From Chloroflexota bacterium (lineage in GTDB: Bacteria > Chloroflexota > Anaerolineae > Aggregatilineales > UBA3940): a stretch of 5,878 bases of DNA. The first letter of the stretch is position 1. Each line of letters begins with the position of its first letter. Positions 1 to 5,859 of the stretch are shown here, piece after piece. The translations under genes were made by a program, and so were the position numbers. The notes below the pieces were generated by a model. That model had not been told where the DNA came from, searched no databases, and saw only the letters and a program-made list of their open reading frames with translations. The stretch is taken from the NCBI GenBank assembly GCA_010092775.1, contig JAADYZ010000343.1, positions 1 through 5,878 on the forward strand, in the 5' to 3' direction.

Positions 1-311
1 ATTATGACGTGCTGCCAGCTGGCCAGATGAAGATCAGTGGACTGATAATCAATATGTTGCACGATGATGTGCTCATAGCCAAGTTGTCGAAATGCCTCGA
101 CGCGGTTTGTGCCGTCTAAGATCAGGAAGTCGGCGGTTGGAAGGTCGATTGAGGTGACAATGGGTGGATTCTTAAGATGGCGATCGCGTTGAAGCAAGTT
201 GATTAAGGGAGTGGCGCGTTGCGGATCGTAGGTTTCGTGTGCAATGATGCGGTCGACTGGCACGACACGAAGATCGAGGGTAGGCGGTTGGGACGGACGG
301 GATAGTGGCAT
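1..311 (-). CDS. ParB N-terminal-like / SbnI-SerK-like protein, C-terminus cut by window edge
   Basis: This frame is open from an ATG at 311 down to the left edge, giving 103 residues with the C-terminus missing. An HE pair lies at residues 25-26, then a PPIVT strand at 49-53, then LDGTNRVEAF at 65-74, then a hydrophobic strand and a Trp-His pair near 99-101. This order matches the ParB/Srx-like fold of the SbnI and SerK proteins, in which a Glu after the first helix and a DGxxR motif serve ATP-dependent phosphorylation of free L-serine. SbnI also regulates siderophore genes. Here DGHHR-type residues are replaced by DGTNR. The start lies only 4 bases after the stop of the WYL regulator gene, with no clear ribosome site, so translational coupling is likely. 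The fold is moderately supported. Serine kinase activity is inference, and a DNA- or nucleotide-binding ParB-like protein is the alternative. Confidence 0.6.
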   Translation of the reverse strand, partial: MPLSRPSQPPTLDLRVVPVDRIIAHETYDPQRATPLINLLQRDRHLKNPPIVTSIDLPTADFLILDGTNRVEAFRQLGYEHIIVQHIDYQSTDLHLASWQHVI

Positions 312-315
312 AGAG

Positions 316-1314
316 TCAGGTGGTAGCAACGTGAGATGATGAACTTGCGTAGAGCTCTGCGAGGCGTTTGACATCTTCTGCGATCAGGTCTCGTAAGTCT
401 TGGGGAGCGATCACCTCGACATCCGAGCCCCAGCTCCTAATCCAGGGTCGCATCTCGACAGGTTCAGCGATGTGCAGCTTCAAGTAGATAGAGCCGTCCG
501 CCTGGGGATCTAGTGTCTGCGACGGGTGCCAGACGCGCTCCGTGATGTAAGATGAGACACGCGGTGAGAAGCACAGGATGATCTCGGTGGGCGAGTCTCC
601 GGCCATGATGCCCCAGGCATCTGCAAAATGGGCACGCGGATCGAAGTTTGCCGGTATGGTGTAGGTATCTGTTAGGCGCTGCGCGTTCTCAAGACGTTCG
701 AGTTTGAAGGTACGGATATCATCTGCCCAGTCATCGTAGCCAATGACGTAGAGGCCGCCGGTGCTGGAAGGTTCTATGGTGTATGGGGAAAGATCGCGTT
801 GACGAATGGTGCCGGAACGCGGCGATTTGTACCATACGCGGACCTTGCGGTTATCAGCCCAACAGCGAGTAATCTCTTCCAAAACGGCAAGGAAGGTTGG
901 GTTGACAGGCTGATCGGCAATTGCATCAGCCGTCCGAGCAATGGAGGTCGCTAAGGGATCGGGGAAGGCTGTGGCTAGCTTGTTGAGCGCAGCGACGATG
1001 TTGGGATTGTGTTCGTCGGCATGGCGGGCTAGCAGGCGAGCCGCAACGTAGAGGGCGACAGCCTCATCGAATTTGAGTCGTATGGTGGCCAAATACTGAT
1101 CGCGAATGATGCCAAAGCGACCATTGTCTTGCCAGATGGGCACATTGGCTTCGCTGAGCAAGTCGAGGTCGCGGTAAATGGTGCGGCGCGTGACTTGTAA
1201 GCGGTCAGCTATTTCCGTGACTTTGAGACCCTGAGGGTGACGAAAGAGGAGGTTCTCCAATTCACGGAGGCGTCCGGCGCGACTCAGTTGGCGGTTGATG
1301 GGTGAATGGGACAT
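316..1314 (-). CDS. YafY-type HTH-WYL-WCX transcriptional regulator
   Basis: A 332-residue DNA-binding regulator. Residues about 12-68 form a DeoR/HTH_11-like winged helix, with VTEIADRLQVTRRTIYRDLDLL as the helix-turn-helix and the wing after it (QDNGRFGI). Residues about 145-215 form the WYL domain: VRVWY, the RDLSPYTIEP strand, LYVIGYDD in place of the eponymous W-Y-L, and RTFKLERLENA. Residues about 236-322 match the WCX extension, including a VxMRPWIRSWGSDVEVIAP segment. In this family WYL/WCX senses a ligand, often nucleic acid or a nucleotide, to control DNA binding. I chose the ATG at 1314, one base after the NUDIX stop. The frame is open to an ATG at 1377, but that start would add 21 residues with no domain content and overlap the NUDIX gene by 62 bases. 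Its targets are unknown. The divergent promoter just upstream of the operon is a natural candidate. Confidence 0.93.
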   Translation of the reverse strand: MSHSPINRQLSRAGRLRELENLLFRHPQGLKVTEIADRLQVTRRTIYRDLDLLSEANVPIWQDNGRFGIIRDQYLATIRLKFDEAVALYVAARLLARHADEHNPNIVAALNKLATAFPDPLATSIARTADAIADQPVNPTFLAVLEEITRCWADNRKVRVWYKSPRSGTIRQRDLSPYTIEPSSTGGLYVIGYDDWADDIRTFKLERLENAQRLTDTYTIPANFDPRAHFADAWGIMAGDSPTEIILCFSPRVSSYITERVWHPSQTLDPQADGSIYLKLHIAEPVEMRPWIRSWGSDVEVIAPQDLRDLIAEDVKRLAELYASSSSHVATT

Positions 1315-1315
1315 G

Positions 1316-1810
1316 CTAATGTGATGGATTAAAGGTGATCTGCAATTGGTTGGATTGATCATACCAATAACGTGCAAAAAAGACGACCTTAGCCTCTGCA
1401 GGACCTTGGTTTTCTAGGTAGGTGAGGAGTCGGGGTAGGTCAGGTACGAGTTGGTCTTCTGGCAGCGTGCGCCAATCTAGCCAGTGCAAAGAGCCTTCGT
1501 CGGAGGCGATCACGTCTGGCTGGGCAACTTGGGCTGTGAAGAGGGCGACTAGTACCGGGTGCGTCGGTTGCTTCTCAGCGATCGATAGGAGGCCACGCAA
1601 CTGCACTGGAGCGGCAATCCCTGATTCCTCAAGAAGCTCGCGTTGGGCGGCTTCCAAAAGGGTCTCGCCAGGTTGCACAAATCCCCCTAGCCCATTGTAG
1701 CGATTGGGCCAGAGACGCTTCTGTGGAGAGCGTCTGATGAAGAGGGTCTTGGCTTGGTGTGAGACGAAAACCAGCGTGCGAGGACTAACGAGAAAGTTTG
1801 AGGGTGGCAA
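1316..1810 (-). CDS. NUDIX hydrolase, MutT/8-oxo-dGTP diphosphatase-like
   Basis: A 164-residue NUDIX hydrolase. The complete NUDIX box is at residues 43-65: GFVQPGE, seven residues, then RELLEESGI, matching GX5EX7REUXEEXGU with all metal-binding Glu present. The preceding WPNRYNGLGG segment resembles MutT/MTH1-type proteins (KYNGLGGKVEPGE), which hydrolyse oxidised purine nucleoside triphosphates to the monophosphate and pyrophosphate. Substrate cannot be settled from sequence, and other nucleoside diphosphate derivatives are possible. The start is TTG at 1810, since no in-frame ATG precedes the domain. It is supported by an AGGA ribosome site 9 bases upstream. The nearby ATG at 1820 is in another frame and hits a stop within 12 codons. 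This is the first gene of the minus-strand set, and its TAG stop is one base before the WYL regulator ATG. Confidence 0.92.
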   Translation of the reverse strand: MPPSNFLVSPRTLVFVSHQAKTLFIRRSPQKRLWPNRYNGLGGFVQPGETLLEAAQRELLEESGIAAPVQLRGLLSIAEKQPTHPVLVALFTAQVAQPDVIASDEGSLHWLDWRTLPEDQLVPDLPRLLTYLENQGPAEAKVVFFARYWYDQSNQLQITFNPSH

Positions 1811-1819
1811 GGTTGTGCA

Positions 1820-1823
1820 TCCT
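1820..1823 (-). promoter_or_regulatory. Ribosome binding site deciding the NUDIX TTG start
   Basis: Read on the minus strand the sequence is AGGATGCACAACCTTG. The AGGA core sits 9 bases from the TTG at 1810, normal Shine-Dalgarno spacing. It supports the TTG over any later start in this frame. The ATG overlapping AGGATG opens a different, very short frame. Confidence 0.55.
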
Positions 1824-1840
1824 GTAGGCTGAGTGGACTG

Positions 1841-1867
1841 TTGCGAATGGAAGAGGTTGTCTATAAT
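1841..1867 (+). promoter_or_regulatory. Sigma70-like promoter of the DUF2207-SPFH operon
   Basis: A perfect -10 box TATAAT lies at 1862-1867 with a -35-like TTGCGA at 1841-1846. The 15-base spacer is on the short side. Transcription would start near 1873-1876, leaving a leader of about 35 bases before the ATG at 1909. A short possible hairpin, GGCT at 1873-1876 with AGCC at 1883-1886, falls at the start of that leader. No other promoter-like sequence is evident in the short gaps downstream, so this one probably serves all four plus-strand genes. Confidence 0.6.
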
Positions 1868-1895
1868 GATAGGGCTTCTCGTAGCCTCTTCGCAA
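1866..1895 (-). promoter_or_regulatory. Divergent sigma70-like promoter of the NUDIX-WYL-ParB-like operon
   Basis: Read on the minus strand, TTGCGA (1895-1890) is followed after an 18-base spacer by TATCAT (1871-1866), then about 50 bases of leader before the TTG start at 1810. Its -10 box shares bases 1866-1867 with the plus-strand TATAAT, so polymerase could probably not occupy both promoters at once. The match is weaker than the plus-strand one because the -10 departs from consensus at one central base and the -35 at two. Confidence 0.45.
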
Positions 1896-1908
1896 CAAAG
1901 GCCTTGAT

Positions 1909-3831
1909 ATGAGACGACAGAATTGGGTTATCGCGCTAATGACTGCGCTGTTGGCGGTCACAATGTTCTCGCAGAGCATGGTGTCGGCGCAGAGTCAGTC
2001 GATTCGCTGGGAGGTATGGGACGCAACCTACCAGATCAATGGCGATGGGACGGTTGATGTCACTGAGCGCTACGTGATTGACTTCACGGGCGAGTTTCGG
2101 CGCGGTTTCACGGTGATTGAGCGCGACCTATTCACCTTCCTGGACAACGTAAGTGTGTCCAGTGAGGGGATCGAGTACATCCAAGTACAGGGCGCAAACG
2201 AACAGGCGAACACCTTCGTGGTTGAGGAGAGCGCAGGACAGTACGAGTTTCAGTGGTTTTTCGGCCCGGTGCGCAATGTGAGCAAGGAGTTTGTGATCAG
2301 CTACACCTTGCATCAGGCGATCATTATCAATGCTGAGGTAGGCGATCGATTCTTCTGGCAGCCGGTGCGACCTCCGGAAGGAGTGCCCGTGTTGGATGCA
2401 GAGGTGCGCGTGATCCTGCCACCTGGTGCCGAAGTTGATATGGAGATTGGACCAGCGCTATTTGGAAGTGGTCGGTTTGAAGTTGCGGGCGATCTCAATT
2501 CGGTGGTTTTCAGCGGTGGGGATATTTGGACGAGTGATAGCTTTGAGATCGGGGTGCGCTTCCAACATGGCATTGTACCCAGCGTAGAACCGCCCTGGCA
2601 GGCTGCGTATGAAGCCGAACAGGTGCGGGCAGACCGGCAAAGGATGATTCAGGCCTGGAGTAGCATCATCTTCGGAGCGCTTGGCTTCTTGACTCTGATT
2701 GGCGGGCTATTTGGCGTGGGGATGTTATGGTTGACGAAGGGAAGGGACCCGAAGACTGGTGCGGTGCCAGAATACCTGGAAAGGCCTCCCAGCGGCTTGG
2801 CTCCGGCAGTGGCGGGCACGCTCATTGACGAGCGTGCGAATATGCATGACATTGTCTCAACCTTGGTTGACCTAGCGCGGCGAGGTGTGTTGACGATGCA
2901 GGAGGTTCCACAAGAGACCCTGGGCATCAAGATGGGGACCGACTTTCGGTTTAGGAAGGTAGGAGAGGCTACAGAAAGCCTGGCTGACCATGAGGACAGG
3001 GTCGTGAAGGCGGTGTTCGGTGGGAGAACTGAACGTGACCTGTCCGACCTACGGGAGCGCTTTTACAGCCACATTCCCGGCATCGAGAAGGCTCTGTACA
3101 AAGAGGTCGTGAAAGAAGGGTATTTTGAGGAAAGCCCTGAAAAGGTGCGGCAGCGATATACTGCACTTGGCGTGGCTGGTGCGAGCATCAGCGGGGCGAT
3201 ATTCTTTTGCGGGCTGTTCCTGGGAGGAGACTTGAGTCTTGAGATTGTTGACAGCCTAGGGATTGCGGTTTTGTGCCCGTTGATTGCCGTTTTTCTGGTG
3301 TCAGTCGCGCTGTGGATTAGCGGTGGCGTTATGCCAGCGAAGACGCGAAAAGGGGCAGAGGAAGCTGCGAAGTGGAAGGCGTTTAAGCGCTATCTTGAGA
3401 ATATTGATCGCCTGAAGGACTTGAATGATGTCAACGAGCAATTTGACGAGTACTTGCCCTATGCGATCGCGTTTGGACTGGAGCGAGGTTGGATTAGAAA
3501 ATTCTCACGTATTGAGACGACACCGATGCCTGGATGGTACTTTCCGATTGGGTATCCGATCTATGGAGACTTCGGCGGGGGCACGATGCGCAAGGCTGGC
3601 GACGGGGGAGGCATCCCTTCTTTGAACGATATGAGTGAAGGCCTTGGCGGAGGGCTCAGTAGCATGGCAGGTGGCCTGACCAGCATGCTGAATACCGCAG
3701 GGACGGTTTTTGTCAGCCAGCCAAGTTCCTCTGGGAGTGGGTCGGGTGGCGGTTTCAGCGGCGGTGGATTTAGTGGCGGCGGCTTCAGCGGCGGCGGCGG
3801 CGGTGGTGGCGGCTTCTCAGGATTTGGTTAA
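1909..3831 (+). CDS. DUF2207 (YciQ-like) membrane protein with Gly-rich C-terminal tail
   Basis: A 640-residue membrane protein of unknown function. Residues 1-27 are a signal peptide with a basic start, a hydrophobic core and a likely VSA/Q cleavage site. Residues about 30-225 form the extracytoplasmic beta-rich DUF2207 domain (WEVWDATYQINGDGTVDVTERY). A membrane segment lies at about 251-275. The following cytosolic part starts with ERPPSGLAPAVAGTLID and a winged-helix-like stretch (HDIVSTLVDLARRGVLTMQE, 313-332). Two more membrane segments lie at about 418-440 and 448-471. The second cytosolic part carries the family motifs GAEEAAKWKAFKRYLENI (482-499) and LPYAIAFGLERGW (516-528). Residues 613-640 are a GGGFS-repeat tail, common in this family. 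The inferred topology puts the N-domain outside and the tail in the cytosol. The ATG at 1909 has AAAGG 7 bases upstream. The gene leads the plus-strand operon, 17 bases before the next. Confidence 0.93.
   Translation: MRRQNWVIALMTALLAVTMFSQSMVSAQSQSIRWEVWDATYQINGDGTVDVTERYVIDFTGEFRRGFTVIERDLFTFLDNVSVSSEGIEYIQVQGANEQANTFVVEESAGQYEFQWFFGPVRNVSKEFVISYTLHQAIIINAEVGDRFFWQPVRPPEGVPVLDAEVRVILPPGAEVDMEIGPALFGSGRFEVAGDLNSVVFSGGDIWTSDSFEIGVRFQHGIVPSVEPPWQAAYEAEQVRADRQRMIQAWSSIIFGALGFLTLIGGLFGVGMLWLTKGRDPKTGAVPEYLERPPSGLAPAVAGTLIDERANMHDIVSTLVDLARRGVLTMQEVPQETLGIKMGTDFRFRKVGEATESLADHEDRVVKAVFGGRTERDLSDLRERFYSHIPGIEKALYKEVVKEGYFEESPEKVRQRYTALGVAGASISGAIFFCGLFLGGDLSLEIVDSLGIAVLCPLIAVFLVSVALWISGGVMPAKTRKGAEEAAKWKAFKRYLENIDRLKDLNDVNEQFDEYLPYAIAFGLERGWIRKFSRIETTPMPGWYFPIGYPIYGDFGGGTMRKAGDGGGIPSLNDMSEGLGGGLSSMAGGLTSMLNTAGTVFVSQPSSSGSGSGGGFSGGGFSGGGFSGGGGGGGGFSGFG
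3745..3819 (+). repeat. In-frame GGGFS tandem repeat at the DUF2207 C-terminus
   Basis: Codons 613-637 encode GGGFS three times, then eight glycines and a final FS. The underlying DNA is degenerate: Phe is TTC or TTT, Ser is AGC, AGT or TCA, and Gly is GGC or GGT. The repetition therefore appears kept at protein level and is not a fresh DNA slippage product, although the Gly8 run (3790-3813) is a pure GGN tract that could vary in length between relatives. Confidence 0.8.
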
Positions 3832-3848
3832 GCATTAGTGGAGACGAT

Positions 3849-4361
3849 ATGACAAGGACAATTGGATACTTGTTGCTGGCTGGTGGTGTGCTGGCTGCGC
3901 TGCTTGGAATCGGCCTTCTGGTGGCTCTACCCGGTTTGACAGCGGGTGGGTTTGCCTTGGGCGCGGTTCTGGTGATTGCGGTGTTTGTGGTCCCGCTGGA
4001 GGTGGCTGGAATCATTGTGTTGACACGGGCGCGAAGCGAAGAGGTTGATGATTCTGCGGCGCGTGTGCAACGACAGATTCTTGATGCAGTGAAGGCGCGC
4101 GGGCAAGTCGACATTAACACCCTGGTTATCGAACTGCAAACTGGCAGTGAGGAGATCAAGGCGCAGGTTTATCGACTGGTGGGCTTAGGCGTATTCGACG
4201 GGTATATCAATTGGGAAAAAGGTATTCTCTATTCGGAGGATGCTCAGGCCTTGCACGATTTAGATGTATGTCGGAATTGTGGGGGGCAGATTGATTTGGT
4301 TGGCAAAGGTGTATTGACCTGTCCATACTGTGGGACAGAGTACTTCTTGAGCAAAGCGTAA
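3849..4361 (+). CDS. Small two-helix membrane protein with winged-helix-like domain and C-terminal zinc ribbon
   Basis: A 170-residue protein of no named family that I recognise. Residues about 5-30 and 33-58 are two strongly hydrophobic helices forming an N-terminal hairpin. Residues about 70-130 are a winged-helix or PCI-like domain: helix VQRQILDAVKARG, helix NTLVIELQTG, helix SEEIKAQVYRLVGLG, then the wing-like VFDGYINWEKGILYS. Residues 141-161 hold CRNC and CPYC 13 residues apart, a typical zinc ribbon. The short TRAR segment after the second helix suggests that the C-terminal part faces the cytosol. The ATG at 3849 has GGAG 5 bases upstream. It lies 17 bases after the DUF2207 gene and 18 before the helical protein gene, so it is co-transcribed. 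A membrane-tethered adaptor that binds a partner or nucleic acid is inference. Confidence 0.88.
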   Translation: MTRTIGYLLLAGGVLAALLGIGLLVALPGLTAGGFALGAVLVIAVFVVPLEVAGIIVLTRARSEEVDDSAARVQRQILDAVKARGQVDINTLVIELQTGSEEIKAQVYRLVGLGVFDGYINWEKGILYSEDAQALHDLDVCRNCGGQIDLVGKGVLTCPYCGTEYFLSKA

Positions 4362-4379
4362 GAGCGAAAGGACAGCGAG

Positions 4380-4910
4380 ATGAGAGATTTCTTCGAGCGG
4401 ATCACGTCAGATCATGCGAAGCTGGAAGAAGTGGTACGGATGGTTCCAGGCTTCAAGGGCTATTTGGAGAAGATGGACCGGCGTGAGGCTGATCGGATGT
4501 TGCGGGAGCACATTGCTCGGGTGATGGAAGAGCAGCGTGGCGAGTTCGACCGGCTGAAGAAGAAGTTGGTGGACGCCAGTGGGCTGACGCACATGGAAAA
4601 GACTCAGAGCGTTGATAGCAAATTGCAGAGCTTCATTGACCGCGTTCGCAGTGCGGGCAGTGGCGACATCAAATTGATGGAAGCTGCCGCGATCAACAGC
4701 GACAAGGTTGATCGCATCTATGGGTTCGATATGGCCCTGATGGGTTATGTTGAGCAATTCAAGGTTGGCCTCGGTCAGTTGGGTGAGGTAGCCGCGTCTG
4801 GTGAGGGCGTCGGTGGGGTATTGGAGCAGTTAGATGCGGTGCTGACTGAAGCGAACAATGCCTGGAAGGGGCGCTCTGAAGCCCTGGTTGGCTCTCAAGA
4901 GTCTGTCTAA
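4380..4910 (+). CDS. Soluble helical protein of unknown family
   Basis: A 176-residue protein without signal peptide, membrane segment or cysteine. It is almost wholly helical by composition, with a charged N-terminal half (PGFKGYLEKMDRREADRMLR at 23-42, then IARVMEEQRGEFDRLKKKLVD) likely to form a coiled coil or helical bundle. A conserved-looking middle follows: DSKLQSFIDRVRSAGSGDIKL, then KVDRIYGFDMALMGYVEQF. The C-terminal part has a glycine-rich break (ASGEGVGG) and a last helix. I do not recognise a named domain. The GFKGYxEKxxRREADxxLR signature looks like a family conserved next to SPFH or zinc-ribbon genes, but that is recollection. It does not show the PspA N-terminal pattern. The ATG at 4380 is preceded by AAGGA at 7 bases. 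It is co-directional with, and 44 bases from, the SPFH gene, so it is probably a partner of that complex. Confidence 0.85.
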   Translation: MRDFFERITSDHAKLEEVVRMVPGFKGYLEKMDRREADRMLREHIARVMEEQRGEFDRLKKKLVDASGLTHMEKTQSVDSKLQSFIDRVRSAGSGDIKLMEAAAINSDKVDRIYGFDMALMGYVEQFKVGLGQLGEVAASGEGVGGVLEQLDAVLTEANNAWKGRSEALVGSQESV

Positions 4911-4954
4911 TTCGATCGTCTACGAGCAACAAGAACAACGGAGGATAGAGCACT

Positions 4955-5859
4955 ATGGGACGCATTTTCGATATCATTGAGCATCCAAATGTAGGCCGCG
5001 AGGAATTGGCCTACCGGCTCCCACAGGCGGGTAGCGGTGACTTCCGGATCGGGTCGCAAGTCATTGTTCGGGAGAATCAAGCTGCCGTGTTTGTGCGTGG
5101 TGGCAAAGCCGCTGACATGCTGGGGGCTGGCACGCACACGATCTCGACAGCCAACATTCCGGTGTTGGTCGATCTGATTGGGAAGGCATTCAACAATCAA
5201 ACGCCCTTCAAGGCAGAGGTGTACTTCATCAACATGGCGGACTTCCCGCAGTTGGGTTGGGGCACCTCTCAGCCCTTGGCGCTTGAGACGCCAGGCAAGG
5301 GGCTCGGCTGGTTGCTACTACAAGGGCACGGGGTAATGGACGTGTCGGTAAGTGATCCGCAGCGCTTTGCCCGCAGCTACGCAATTGGGAAGCCGATTGT
5401 GCGGATGGGAGATATCAAAGAGCGCCTGCTAACGATGGTATTGGGTGAGCTTCAGGATGTGATTGCGACGCACGCTCCGGCTGACCTGATGGGTCTGAAC
5501 CGCATGATCAACGAGGTCGAGGCGGTTGTCTTGACGCAACTGCGTGACAAGTTTGATCAGGTGGGTATGACGCTCAAGGCCTTTGAGATGAAGCCTTTGT
5601 CAGCGGCGCGCAGCACTGCGGAGGACCTGCGGAACATGGGTCTGCTCGATGTGGCGACTTATCAACAGCTACAGGCTGCTGATGCCTTGCGTGACGCAGC
5701 CAACAACCAAGCCGGTGGCGCGGCTGGTACCGGCGTGGGCCTGGGCGCTGGTTTGGGCCTTGGTCAGATGATGGCGGGCATGATGGCTGGGGCGCAGGCG
5801 CCGCAGCAGCCGCAACAGCAGGCTGCGCCAAGTACACCTTCTGCACCGCAGACGCGTGC
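4955..5859 (+). CDS. YdjI-type SPFH domain protein (COG4260), C-terminus lost at contig end
   Basis: This frame is open from the ATG at 4955 to the contig end without a stop, and about 301 native residues remain. Residues about 30-230 are an SPFH/Band-7 domain of the YdjI kind: FRIGSQVIVRENQAAVFVRGGKA, GAGTHTISTANIPVL (57-71), TPFKAEVYFINM, then VSDPQRFARSYA. A helical stretch follows (RSTAEDLRNMGLLDVATYQQL), then a Gly/Met-rich segment and a Pro/Gln-rich linker (QAPQQPQQQAAP). Family members usually continue into a C-terminal zinc ribbon, which would lie beyond the break. No membrane helix is present, so membrane contact would come from partners or the SPFH face. GGAGGA at 4940-4945, 9 bases from the ATG, is the strongest ribosome site in the window. 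SPFH proteins oligomerise into membrane scaffolds. The exact role is unknown. The frame runs through adapter bases to 5878, so its last six codons are not native. Confidence 0.92.

Larger units (their letters stand above)
1841..1895. repeat. Inverted repeat spanning the divergent promoters (possible operator)
   Basis: TTGCGAA at 1841-1847 is matched by TTCGCAA at 1889-1895, a perfect 7-base inverted repeat centred at 1868, between the two -10 boxes. The pairing extends inward if a 5-base bulge is allowed: AAGAGG at 1851-1856 is complementary to CCTCTT at 1885-1890. Each outer arm contains one of the two -35 boxes. This is the geometry of an operator that could control both directions at once, with the WYL regulator encoded two genes away as a candidate binder. 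The symmetry is seen directly. The regulatory role is inference. Confidence 0.5.

Noticed and set aside
1315..1377. Upstream in-frame ATG at 1377 for the WYL regulator
   Set aside because: It would overlap the NUDIX gene by 62 bases and add 21 residues without domain content. The ATG at 1314 directly after the NUDIX stop is the usual coupled arrangement.
1873..1886. Short hairpin GGCT-TCTCGT-AGCC in the plus-strand leader as a terminator or riboswitch
   Set aside because: The stem is only 4 bases, has no T-tract and sits just after the promoter. It is too weak to call as more than a possible leader structure.
1785..1979. Minus-strand ORF of 64 residues spanning the divergent promoter
   Set aside because: It overlaps the DUF2207 signal peptide region, both promoters and the NUDIX start, and its translation shows no domain.
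3785..4159. Minus-strand ORF of 124 residues
   Set aside because: Antisense to the DUF2207 tail and the two-helix membrane protein. Its Thr/Arg/Ser-rich translation is typical of a shadow frame.
4907..5200. Minus-strand ORF of 97 residues
   Set aside because: It is antisense to the strong ribosome site and the SPFH N-terminal domain, which shows clear family motifs on the plus strand.
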